Positions 46,215 to 57,110 of a stretch of DNA of 64,000 bases are shown here, piece by piece (positions within the stretch are counted from its first letter, which is position 1; each line of letters opens with the position of its first letter). A program made the translations under genes and the position numbers. This stretch comes from Laccaria trichodermophora. Taxonomy: Eukaryota > Basidiomycota > Agaricomycetes > Agaricales > Hydnangiaceae. The notes beneath the pieces are model-generated. The model had not been told where the DNA came from. It ran no database searches and saw only the letters and a list, made by a program, of their open reading frames with translations. The DNA lies in contig JACTVC010000021.1 in assembly GCA_018417955.1 (NCBI GenBank), positions 930,001 through 994,000 on the forward strand. The letters run 5' to 3'.

Positions 46215-47090
46215 GATTGTCTGTGCAGGCGAGCGTCACCCAAGCGCACACTGGCAGATCATTCCCCTCTTTTGTGGCTGCGAGTTTCATGCAGTGGAGC
46301 GCCACCCATGCGCACCCTGGTGACTTCACCACACCCGGGTACACGCGCGTGGACGTCTTCGCTGGTTTGCGCCCCCATTCCTCTGCTGTCCGTCGCCTTC
46401 GTCGTCATGCAGTGGAGCGTCACCCATGCGCACCCTGGTGACTTCGCTCCACCCATGTGGATGCCTTTACTGCTCGTTTTGGCCCCCGTTAATCTGTTCT
46501 ACCCCCCCCTTACTCATTTCTGTCCCTTTTCCAAGCTTTCGAGTCATTGTCATTCACCTTCACCCATTCTCTGCCCCCTTGACGCGTTTTCATGCCCATC
46601 CCTTCCTTTTCTTCCACATTCGCCATCCCTATCCCCCCTTCACTCGTTGTCACGCCCATTAACGACTTTTTGCACTCACTGGAACGTTTTGGCGGAGCCC
46701 GCGGATCCGTTCCCTCTCTCCCTTCACTCGTTTTCGATCCGATACAGCCCACGTATTTGTTCCTACGCCCATACGACGCCTTCGTGCTTGTTTATGAGCC
46801 CGCGTATACGTTTTCTTTCGCCCATACAACGTTTTTGGGCTTCTTTGCGAGCCCATGTATCCGTTCCCTCCCCCGTTCGCTTGTTTTCGATCTCGTTTGC
46901 TCATGCAAACATTTTTGCGCCCATTTCGAACGCCGTTGCGCCCATTTCGTCCATTCTCTCTCCCCTTTGCTTGTCCGTTGCTCGTTTTCGATCCCGCGCA
47001 TCCATTCTCTGAGCCCTTTGTTTTTTGTTGCTCATTCTCGCTTGTTCCCGACCCCGCTCCTCCGTTCTCTCCCCGCTTCGCTCATTTATA
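46215..47090. repeat. CACCCATGCGCACCC repeats and a pyrimidine-rich tract upstream of the dioxygenase gene
   Basis: The unit CATGCAGTGGAGCG(C/T)CACC... followed by GCGCACCCTGGTGACTTC occurs at 46284-46326 and 46407-46446, with a weaker copy at 46217. From 46.45 to 47.09 kb the top strand is strongly C/T-rich, with recurring CTCGTTTTCGATCC and CGCCCAT motifs. The long frames here (up to 246 codons) are by-products of this composition. Confidence 0.55.
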
Positions 47091-47131
47091 GTATCTCGAG
47101 CTTCACTAACATCTGTTTAGTTATTGTTCAA

Positions 47132-48954
47132 ATGAAACCAAGCACCTTCAAGGGCTTCGACCCCTCCATTGTAAGTTTTCTTTGCATGCTCTTTCGTCAC
47201 TAAATACTTATGACACTGTTTACAGAGTTTCGAACCCTGCACTGTAAGTATATGCAGCGTCACCCCTGTATCTACATGCTAACATCATTTACTTAGACGC
47301 GATCCGGCCGGAAATTCTCTTGCCTCCTGGATGCCGTGTCAAGTGGCATGGAGATGGCGAAACTCTTCTTCCGCGCTTTCAAGAGGGACGATGTCCGCGG
47401 CGACAACGGAGACAGCGACGTTGAGGACGACGACGACGACGACGTCACAACTTTCCTCACACACACTCCACCTCCACCCATCACACCTCCACCCACAACA
47501 CCCATCAACTCTCGATATCAAACACGTCTCACCACACGTCGCACACCTCCACCCATCACACCTCTACCCACAGCACCCCTCAATGCTCGATATCAAACAC
47601 GTCTCACTACACGTCGCACTACTGCCGCCCCTCTTGGCAAGATCGAAAAAGTTCGCAGGAAGGATCGTAGCCGACTGCGCCGCTCGGAATCCAAAGCCAA
47701 GCAGAAGCTGCTCCACCCCAATCGCATTGCCTTTCGACCTCGTTTTGCCGCCGCTGAACGTCTCATCATCACTGGGATGAAGATGAAGTTTGATACCGCA
47801 AGGCTACGTGTCTCAAACAATTGTTGGATTGCGCTACGCAAGAAGCCAACCAAAAAGTCTCAGTGGATGGTCAATGAGTTGAAAGGGAGGGGATTTGACG
47901 TACTCACGTGGGATGCGAGGTAAATTTCACATTTCGTCCTGCATGACACCCGCTAACTGATTGTCAACAGTAACCCGAAGGTTGTGCTTGATGTTGCCAA
48001 CCGTATCATCGTCCCACTCGCAGGCAGGCCGCAGGGCGAAGACTGGGACCAGGTCATTCGCGATGCCACCGCTGCCATGAATGCGATCCGCGTTCGTGGT
48101 GAGCAGCTTGGCATCTTTACCGAGGGAGACAAGGAACATCGACGCGGTGACTTCACACCTGTGACCTCTGGTGTATCATATGGTGGTGGGCAGACAGTAA
48201 GTCAAATTTTTGACTTGAAACACATCGATACTAACCATGCGTTATAGAGACCTGGAAATCTTCGCCTTACTAAAGCGAAACAAGGACTTGTTGATGAACT
48301 CCGGGATAATCCTGCCATTCAGCGCGTCGCTGGATGGCAATCATGTAAGTTCCATGATCTACAATGCTAATGCTTCATCTGATCGTCCCCTCCTTAGGCG
48401 CTTTCGCCATTTACGCTCCAAAACTCTTTGACGAATATCGCAATTTATTAAGCGAACTATTCGACCACGACCCAACTTTCATCCACAACTTCGAAAAGTC
48501 CATATTCACTGCATCAACGTTCAACTTGGGCCCCAATACAATCACCCTCGATCATACCGATTCCGCCAACGTCGCTCACGGTCTTTGCGCGATCACGGCG
48601 CTTGGCAACTATGACTACACGCTTGGTGGTCATATGATTCTCTTCGATCTCAAACTTATCATTGAATTCCCTCCCGGCTCCACTATTCTCATTCCTTCGG
48701 CAGTTCTTCGGCACGGTAGCACGCCTATCCAGCCAGGTGAAACTCGAATGTCATTCACTCAGTTTGTTGCTGGCGGCTTGTTCCGCTGGGTGAGGTACGG
48801 TTTCAGGACAGAGGATCAACTTATCCTTGCTGAGGGTGAAGAACGCTTGTTGGAGATTAATGGTAACTATGCTGAACGTTGCGAGAGGGCGCTCAATCTC
48901 TTTTCGAAGCTGTCTGAGTTAAATGAGGATCGTCGACGTGTATTTGCCAAGTAG
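47132..48954 (+). CDS. TET/JBP-type 2-oxoglutarate/Fe(II) dioxygenase
   Basis: Six exons (47132-47170, 47226-47243, 47297-47919, 47971-48196, 48248-48344, 48398-48954) give 519 residues. The last exon has the double-stranded beta-helix of this superfamily: metal ligands H387 and D389 (TLDHTDSAN), H440 (AVLRHGSTPI), 2-oxoglutarate Arg R451 (GETRMSFTQF), plus FNLGPNT and FPPGSTILIPSA. Upstream, VSYGGGQTRPGNL and YAPKLFDEYRNLL are family hallmarks. TET/JBP enzymes oxidise 5-methylcytosine or thymine in DNA; the call rests on motif order, so another 2OG branch is possible. The N-terminus is acidic and contains two ~27-residue repeats (RYQTRLTTRRT). It sits upstream of, and co-oriented with, the KDZ transposase. 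Confidence 0.7.
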
Positions 48955-49021
48955 TTAGGATTAGAATTTCATATCTTGATCTCATGTGCATGAATTGATG
49001 TTTTCCGCTTCCTCAACACCC

Positions 49022-49405
49022 CTAAGTACTCTGTCTCATCTTTTGCATGCGCACCATGTATGTTGCATCAAGGTACAACCGCTCCGCCCCATCGTCTTTG
49101 TAGAAGTAGTAAGGCTTTCCACACTTTGAGCTGTGCAGAGTATCCATGAAAAAAACTTTGTAGTTCAAATCAATAGACTGACCAATAAACCTCCCAGATC
49201 CCCGGAAAATCTGATTTCCGTGTCAGCATGTGGTCGCTAATAGCCACAAAGATAGTCATCCCCATTCAAATAAAATAAAAATAAAAACACTCACAATAGG
49301 ATAGGCCTTGAATCTTCGTATGCTTGGTACAATCCACAGACACTTTCCATGTTTGGGATATCTTGTAGACCATCCAACGATTTGCAGTTGCTCTTCATTT
49401 TGTTA
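49022..49405 (-). CDS. Fragment of a small unknown gene (two exons)
   Basis: Exon 49405-49295 (QLQIVGWSTRYPKHGKCLWI) and exon 49210-49022 (IFRGSGRFIGQSIDLNYKVF, ending ERLYLDATYMVRM) join in frame through an 84-nt GTGAGT...TCAG intron and end at TAG 49022-49024. The balanced composition looks like real protein, but I found no start ATG: a stop lies just upstream and any first exon would be beyond 49.4 kb. It may be a remnant or a short gene of the element. Family not recognised. Confidence 0.4.
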
Positions 49406-49603
49406 AAGATAAAGGGGAGCTTAAGCTCCTATTTATGAAAACATTAGAACCGATCTTGATTGATTTCTACCATTGATCGGTTGACGTTGATTGCCCTGAT
49501 CAGATCACATGGTAGTTGTCAGGTGCAGCGAAAACACCTTCACAGAGTCAGGGGCTTCACCAACCCAAGTCATTCTTGCCAGCCCCATTGCTACTCCAAT
49601 CCA

Positions 49604-52600
49604 ATGCCTCCCAAACGGAAATGCTCCGAGCCACGCCCTGCAGAGCTTTCGGATGACGAGGATCCTGACACTCAGCCCACCACCACAATTATCACTCCCG
49701 TCCTTCAATTCACCCAACGCGTTAATCGACATGGTCACCACGCACTCTCAGTAAATACCAAGCATGTACAATTTGAAGTAGAACAACAAGAAACTTGTAT
49801 GCCTTCAGTCGACTTTCCTACCAGCTATCCCAATATCAGTGATGATTCCACAACCCTCCCAAATCTCTCTTCTACAATGGACGATGCTTTCGCAGAGCTT
49901 GCAGCCATAGACCCTGCCTATTTTGATGCATTGAGTGACGACCTCATTTCTGTAGGGCCGCGAAAAAAGAGACCTTCAGTACGCCATTGTATTTCATTCT
50001 ATTTCAAGGCTAATTTCAATTTAATTAAAGGATTACCCATTGAAAGAATGGATCAAGGATAGCGATGTGTTTCTGGAGGAAGATATTCGGTGGGAAGGGA
50101 GGGGGGAGTACATGATGGAAAACTGTTGTCAGTGCTTGAGCTCTGAGACACTGTATAGGTGCCAGGATTGCGAAGGGGGGGAGTTAATTTGTCAAACATG
50201 CATGGTTGATTACCACCGAGCCAACCCACTGCATCGCATCCAGGTGTGTTCTTATCTTTATACCTCCTTCTACAGTTAATCAATCATCATAGGAGTGGAC
50301 GGGTTCTTTCTTCAAACCAACAACACTTAAAAAACTGGGGCTACGAATTCAACTAGGTCACCGACTCAGAGAACGTTGTCATGTACCACAACCCGCATGG
50401 AATAATGACTTCGTTGTTCTTGATACTACAGGCATTCATGAAGTAGGATTGGACTTCTGTAATTGTGAACGCGCACAAGATCATTTTATCCAACTTCTCC
50501 GATTCCGATGGTTTCCGGCCAGTGTCAAAAGTCCCAAGACTGCAGTGACTTTTCGCTTGCTCAAACACTTTCAAATCCTCAGCTTCGAATCGAAGGTTTC
50601 AGCGTTTGAATTCTACACAGCTCTGGCACGTGAAACGGAAAATATAGGTATATCACCTTTGAAGGTGAGTCTTTGGTCAACTAAAAAATAATTCGTTCAT
50701 TGAGTTTCTACAGGATCGTTACCGACCTTTTATGCGAGTTGTACGCCAGTTCAGATATATTAAGATGCTAAAGCGCGCTGCTCGAGGGCATGATCCTGGT
50801 GGCATTACTGCCACACGTCCTGGGGAATGTGGGGTCTTGTGTCCAGCATGTCCCCAGCCAGGTAAGAATCTTCCGGAAGGATGGCAGGATGCGCCTCCCG
50901 AATTACGGTAAAGGTTTCATCAACAACTCGCATAATAAATAAAACTTACTTTGCGAGAACAGATTCCTCTACTGCTTGTTTCTCGCTATTGATGCCAACT
51001 TTCGATTGAAGCGGAAAGCGGTGTCAAGCGATGAAGCAGACCCCAGCCTTCTGGATGGAAAAGCTTACTTCGTCGCAGAGAAAGACTTCAAGAACTACCT
51101 GAAGGAGTTTGGAGATCTCATCATCCAGGAGGCGAGTACTTGATGATTTCGTCCTCCCCCTTCTGAATTCTTATTTTTCTGACATAGCCCAGTACATGTT
51201 CGAATCACAATGCAGTTAATGCTGAGCGATCGTCAACTGGACTCGCTGCAACTGGTGTCGGCACCATTGATTGCTCAAGACATGACATCAAGCGACCAAC
51301 TTCAGTTGGAGATTTACAGAAGGGTGAACGGCATGTATTGGATTCTACTCCTATTATATCATATTTGACTCATTCCTGATCAATAGATACGTCAACATGG
51401 ATTACCTTTTTTTCAGTAGTCTCAAACACAGTGATGTCATGGAGATCGTCGTCTCATATGATATTGCATGTCAATGGAGCAAGAACTTGTGGAACCGAAT
51501 GTCATCTTACCCTCACTGGATGCACGTCGACCATGACGGTGAGAAGCAATTTCACTTCCTCGTCCCTAAGTTCCACCTTCCCGCACACATCATGGCCTGT
51601 CAAACCATATTCTCATTCAACTACAACCGCAATGTGGGCCGCACTGATGGTGAGGCGCCTGAACGAGGGTGGTCACATATCAACCCCATCGCAACAAGTA
51701 CGCGTGAAATGGGCCCAGGCTCACGTCGAGACACCCTTGATGATCACTTCGGGGCATGGAATTGGAAAAAAACCAAATTAATGGGTGCTCTCTTTATCTC
51801 TTTATTATGGTTCGCTAAACTAACACGTCAATCTATTAGGCCCAACCCTGCTTCGAAAAATTAAACTGGCCGTCGTTGGCATGAATGACCATGTCTTTCT
51901 TCATAATCAATTTGTTATCGGCATTGCGGACGACGATCTTGTTCAAAAATGGGAGAAGGAACTCACAGATTGGGAAGAAGATCATAAAAAACCCAACCCG
52001 TTTGAGGCATCGTTTAAAAGTATGTCCACTCAGTAAGCATCCGAGTTGTGATCTCATCTGCTCCCTCAGAGGTTACCCTGGATTCAGTGAAGCACCAACT
52101 TGCCCTCACAGAGGCTGCGGAGCTGGCATCAGGAGTGGCCTACATACTCCATGAGGACATCTCAGCGAGCATGATGCTCACAATGGGCATGGATTTTGAG
52201 ATTCAAAAGTGCGTTCATCTTAACCCTTTCACTACATGGTATTATTTGTACTTACTTCCCTTCTCATTAGACGTCGCCTGAAGGTAGACATAGATGCGTT
52301 GGGCCTTCATGCTACAGATGACCAGAAAAGGAAGATACAGATTCGCGCCACTACTCTGCAGCGCAAAATCTTTTCTTGGATGGACGTTCAGCAGCTGTAC
52401 ATGCCTAGCGCTCGCATTGCCCGATTGGAGGCCCAGGAGCACAGTGATCATGATGCAGAGGAGAAGGTTGAGGATATCGAGCTCTGGCTACCATCTGTAC
52501 TGCCGAAGAAACACTCATGCGACATTCGACTACGACAGATGGAATGGAGACTGCGACAGGCTCAAGCAAATGACGCCCTTGATGAACTCCGGAATTCCTT

Positions 52601-53397
52601 ACGACTACGGTCACACCTCTACATCGATAAGGACCGATTTCAGCGTGGACAGCGTGCAAACACGCGTTCCAGGACTGTCATTCACCGTGTTCAAGCAAGA
52701 GTCGATTTCGCCGCAGTCACATACCAGAACGCGCATGTATTACTCCACAGATTATCAAAGCTTCCTGGCGTCGACGACGTGGGGTGGGAACCGAATTTTC
52801 CTGTATTGAAGCCATCGGATATCCGAGCTCTCTCCGATCCAGATGACACCGTTCCAATGCGCAAGAAGTCTGGTGATGCAGCAAGTGCGCCTGCAACCAT
52901 AGCTTCCGAGGGACATCGAACGCTCTCGTGGATTTGGAGGCGGCTTGGTGAAAGGGTGCTTGAGTCTGAAGGCGAGCATCTGGTCGAGGGTGCGTACACA
53001 CTCAAACTTGGATTCCCCATTCTTACTGCCATGGCTAGATCTCCGGATTGAATTTTGCAAAAGCAAAGCACGGGCGGCTCAGTGGACCGAGGAGGTCCAG
53101 CTACTCATTGAAGAGATGCGACGGGTGCTCGACTTTTTTGCCAGCCGCGCTCGCGATTGGGATGAGAACGCGGTTGAGAAGAGGTGGTCGGCAACAAGGG
53201 GTACACATGGCGCTGATAAAGCATTGATAGAGGGGCGCATAGCATATGCGAAAGAGCAAGCAGCACAGTTCCACGCTATGCGAGCGTATTGCAAACACAT
53301 TTGGCGGTTCGTCCCAGCCTACATACAGTGGGAGGATAAGAGTGTCATTCCCCCAGAAGTAGCAGAGGCTGACGACAACGACAACGACGATGTATAG
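49604..53397 (+). CDS. KDZ (Kyakuja-Dileera-Zisupton) transposase with CxC2 cluster, apparently intact
   Basis: Eleven exons (49604-49978, 50031-50243, 50293-50664, 50714-50907, 50963-51131, 51188-51330, 51387-51784, 51840-52019, 52070-52208, 52271-52989, 53039-53397) join without a stop to 1086 residues. The CxC2 zinc cluster is at ~150-188 (CCQC...YRCQDC...CQTC...H). Then come EWTGSFFKPTTLKKLGL, GVLCPACPQPGKNLPEGW, FLYCLFLAIDANFRLKRKA, CSRHDIKRPTSVGDLQKGER. The RNase H-like core follows: VVSYDIACQW (~512), LVPKFHLPAH, NVGRTDGEAPERGW (~575), EMGPGSRRDTLDDHFG. The Asp in YDIACQW and the D/E in TDGEAPERGW are the expected acidic site. The C-terminus is helical with an acidic end. Introns 5 and 6 use GC donors (GCGAGT, GCATGT). 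Confidence 0.9.
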
Positions 53398-53712
53398 ATT
53401 TTTTTTACAATTTATTCAGATTTTATTTTATTTTTTGTCTTACCCTCTCGACGTTGTCTGGGACAGCGACAAAAATATGTAGATAATGTTCTTGATAATG
53501 TGCGGAAAATCTATGCTTACATAAGTAGTGACACGCGGTCCCTCAGGACCATAAATAGGAGTTGCCACGTTAAATTTAGATCGTGTCTGAAAAGGGAAAT
53601 AGTCGGGTGCATGCCAAGGTGAACTGTGGCACCTCACGGCCTCACGTCTCCCTGTGGACGGAGGCTCGGTGTGTAGAGGCTAAATGAGGTAAAGGGACAA
53701 CTACAGTAAAGT

Positions 53713-53806
53713 TGTGCAAGCGTTGTGCAAGCACCATCTAGGGATTAGAGTCAATTGTGCACAACACAAGTGACTCTAATCATAGTGTTGCTTGCACAAC
53801 ACTGCC
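53713..53806. repeat. Right subterminal repeats of the large element
   Basis: Contains GTTGTGCAAGC twice, a TTGTGCACAA palindrome and GCTTGCACAACACTGCC. These mirror the left-end motifs at 38070-38195. Direct/inverted pairs such as GATTAGAGTCA/TGACTCTAATC are also present. Confidence 0.6.
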
Positions 53807-53817
53807 AACTACAGGTG

Positions 53818-54150
53818 CAACAAGCGAAGGCCACATAATCGGCACCGCATCCCGCCCTCAGTAAAACTTGCGGTGACTCTCAGTTGATTCTCCTCGTAGC
53901 ATGCGTCGCCTAGAACTCCTCGTTTGCGCCTGCCAACCGTGCGTAATGCTGCCTCTCCTCTTGCTCAGTCGTGTAAATCCCACTATGAAAAGAAAACACA
54001 CCTAAGAAGACACCGGTCAACCACCCTCATAAACCGCCGCCTCAGGGTCTTGTGGATCCCCAATCGAACTACGGACCTTGTTCTTCATAGTCTAGGCGGA
54101 CCTGGAAGACAAGAGAAGAGAGATGAGTGATGGTAGGATCGGAATAAACC
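53818..54150. repeat. Direct duplication, copy 1 (right part), with right target duplication at its start
   Basis: It begins with CAACAAGC (53818-53825). From there it continues the alignment with the PH-domain gene that broke off at 38068: CACATAATCGGCACC against CCCATAATCAGCACC at ~57.08 kb, then TGCCAACCGTGC and ATGCTGCCTCTCCTCTT (53.93 against 57.17 kb), and finally ACACACCTAAGAAGACACCGG (first 20 bases match the region at ~57.47 kb with changes). Confidence 0.8.
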
Positions 54151-54279
54151 TTTTTCTTACGTAATACCTGCCAGCCTTCGGACGGCTCTTCTCCTGAAAC
54201 CACCTAAAATCCAAACTGTCCTCCACTCCTCCACACGCCTCCACACGCTCGGGACGACTCTCCAGTACATATTTGTTGA

Positions 54280-57110
54280 TAAGGGGTTTTCAATCCTCGG
54301 AAAAATCTACATTTGTCTCTGCGGGTCTTGATCTCTCTGGTTTCGTAATATCACTATCGATGGTGGCTTCATTTGCTTTTCAATCTATCAGCGCATCAGC
54401 CCTGGAGACTGACTATCTTGTCTTCTTCACATGTCGCGATCTTAGTTTTCAGACAAAATCCACCTGTTTTTCACTTTGAGGCTGCCTTGTAAGTTGTCTA
54501 GATTCATTGCTTTTGCGAGGGTCAGCTACTGATTAGATCTGGGTCGTTCTCTGTCTGGCCGCTTAATTTCGTAGGTTCTAATCACACCCATTTCTTTGCT
54601 CTCGGTAGGTTCAAACTGGAATCAGGTATTCCATCGGTCTGGAGCTGATTACTCTGGCCAGTATGTCACAGGACTAGTACAAACTCTAACTCCTTCCGAA
54701 TCACTCTTCGCGCCGCTTTTCCTCTGCGCACCACCGTTTCCTTATTTCGTTGTGCGCTGCTTGAAGGTGACTATTGCCAACCTAAAGCCCTTTTTCTGGA
54801 GATGAGAGATGAAGGAAGAAAGGCTAGGTCTCTGCCCCTCCGAATAGGTGTTCTACACTTTGCCGAATTAATTATGATAATTCATCGCCTTCTTCCAAAG
54901 AATCTCTTGCGAACAATTTGCCAAACTGTTCTCGTGACTCCCAACCCTGAAGCCTCTTGCCATCATCCTCTCCGTTCCTTGATCAGGCTGCAGCTAATCT
55001 GCAATTTGCGACCAACGTGCGCGCTACCATCCCTCTTCGACCAGTAGCCGTCTGTAGTCGTTCTAAAGGTACGTGCGTAATCTTTTAGCCGTTATTTTGT
55101 CAGTCAAAATGACTTCATTATCTAGTTTTTGAAAGAAATGATCAACCTAAAGCAAGAATCACAATCTGTACCTTGAAGCACTGAATGTCATCATTGCGCA
55201 GGACTCGGAACTCTCTTCCGTGTTCCAACATGGCAATTCCAGAATTTTTTTACTCAAGCTTTGGAATCAGTTACTATACGGGGTATGTATGCCTTATCTA
55301 TTTTGTCATGTGGGCTGACACCATTTTCTATAAACCCATAAATCATGGACCCACAATCCGCCCCCTTCCACGATCCCCTTCTGCATGTAACAGGAGACTC
55401 ATACAGCGGTTCAGATGTTTCTCGAATTACCACTGTATCAGAACTCGTAGCTTCGTGCACTGACGGTAGACCCACATGCTGAATCTGGGACCCACAGACA
55501 CCCACATGATTGTGATCAGCATCCGACAACTGCTCGCCCACGAATACGACTTGTTACCGCAAAGCAAAGTCCTTTAAAGTCGGACGAATCAAAGTTCAGT
55601 TTGATATAATAATAATTCAAGTAATATCCAGCGAAGCTCGAAAACATTCACAAACGCACCCCTGGCGCACCGCAGAATCCGAAGCAGCTATGCAGATCGT
55701 TTTACGATGTCCTACAATTTTTTACAACCTCCGAAAACCCTCCTCTCGCAACCATCGCACGACCCTACTAGTAGCATACGCTTCTCCAACTTGTCTTGCG
55801 ATGAGTTCAGGGTAGAGGATTCGCCCGACTCATGCCGATTCGCGGGGTCAGTACATGTAATATATGTGGTACATCTCTCGTAATTTGCGCTTCTTTATGG
55901 ATGACTCATTATCAAGTTGACAGCGCACCGGCTCTTCGTCCCGTACTTTCAACGATATCGCATCTGATCTGAACTCTAACGCTTCAAATGAGCATTCAAT
56001 ATTCATTAGCTAAAGTACAAGGTAGAGCCCATTAATATAGAAACGGGGGGCTAAAATACAAGGTAAGAGGCGGCAGCGCTCACGTTTTGAAAGCGAGTGG
56101 CGGCTGATGTGAATTGAATACGGGAAGGCAGGAAGAAGAATGACGCAACGAAAACGGCGTTAAAGCGGGGAAAGTGTACATGATAAGGAGGAAACGGAGC
56201 GCTGGTGGAGCCTGGTGCTCGAATTAAGAGGGGAAGGTGGGAAAGGATCGGGTTAATGTCAAAAGCGTTATGACAACGAGAGAGACAACGTAAAGTAGGT
56301 CCACGACACGGAAGACATCGAGGTTCCACGAAAAGTACTTAAGGGGGAACACCTGAAGAGATCGATCAACGTCAATAACGGGCCACTAGGCAAACGAAGG
56401 AAAGCCCACCGCTCAGATGTTCAATCAGAAACGTCTAAAACTGCTCATGGAACCTTCCAGGAACCTCCGCCCTCGCCGCCGCCGCCGCACCTCCATTCCC
56501 GGTTTTAGACGGTACAGGCGACGCCGCCCCCCTCCCAGCCGACGGAACGGGCGACGACACACCACCCTGTCTCCCCACTCCCGAACTCACCGAATGCGCA
56601 GGGGAGGAGAGCGGCGCAGGAGCGCCGTTCCTTCCCCTAGATGGCGCAGGCGAAACGACACGGCCTGGTGAGCCAGGTCCAACTGTGCTAACATGGTAGG
56701 GCGATACGGCTCGAGCGGGAGAACCATGGTAGGGTGATGCGGCTCGAGCGGGGGATCCGGTGGGATAAGGAGAATGACCTCGAGGGGGAGAAGCAACGCC
56801 TTCACGAGAGGCTGCTGCGTGAGGGTAGGTTGTCCCTTGAGCTTGGTACGGCGCGCTTTGAGACGGATAAGTTTGTCCTTGAGTCGTATACTGAGGCTGA
56901 TAAGGCGCCTGGTGAGTCGTCGTCCCCTGCGATGGGTAAGTCGAACCCTGAGGATGATACGGCTGAGCGGGATAAGTCGACCCCTGTTGCTGATGCTGAT
57001 ACTGCGGCTGGTACGTCGCACCCTGTTGTTGGTACGCCCCACTCTGCGGACGATATCCAACAGGTGGAGGAGCCCCATAATCAGCACCGCCGCCTCCCCC
57101 GCCCCCAGTA
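54280..57110. repeat. Direct duplication, copy 2 (parental side)
   Basis: Counterpart of 35050-38068 in the same orientation. It comprises ~2.1 kb of non-coding 3' flank and the last exon of the PH-domain gene. Short frames in 54.3-55.5 kb occur at matching positions in both copies but are not conserved as protein. Confidence 0.8.

Larger units (their letters stand above)
38069..53817. mobile_element. Large KDZ-type DNA transposon carrying a TET/JBP-like dioxygenase (15.75 kb)
   Basis: The segment interrupts one copy of a direct duplication and is flanked by the perfect 8-bp repeat CAACAAGC. Both end regions carry related subterminal motifs in inverse orientation: GGCAGT at or near the end, then TTGTGCACAA and TGCTTGCACAAC. 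Inside are five genes with open spliced frames, including a KDZ transposase near the right end and a TET/JBP-type dioxygenase beside it. KDZ elements make 8-bp duplications, and a published survey (Iyer and co-workers) linked fungal TET/JBP genes with KDZ transposons. That all five genes belong to one mobile unit is inference. A MITE and tandem repeats lie near the left end. The left terminus may lack ~10 bp relative to the right one. Confidence 0.65.

Noticed and set aside
46272..47203. Overlapping plus-strand frames of 246 and 203 codons
   Set aside because: They lie in the C/T-rich, repeat-like tract upstream of the dioxygenase gene, are open in several frames at once and read as low-complexity Pro/Ser/Phe/His. 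Composition explains them.
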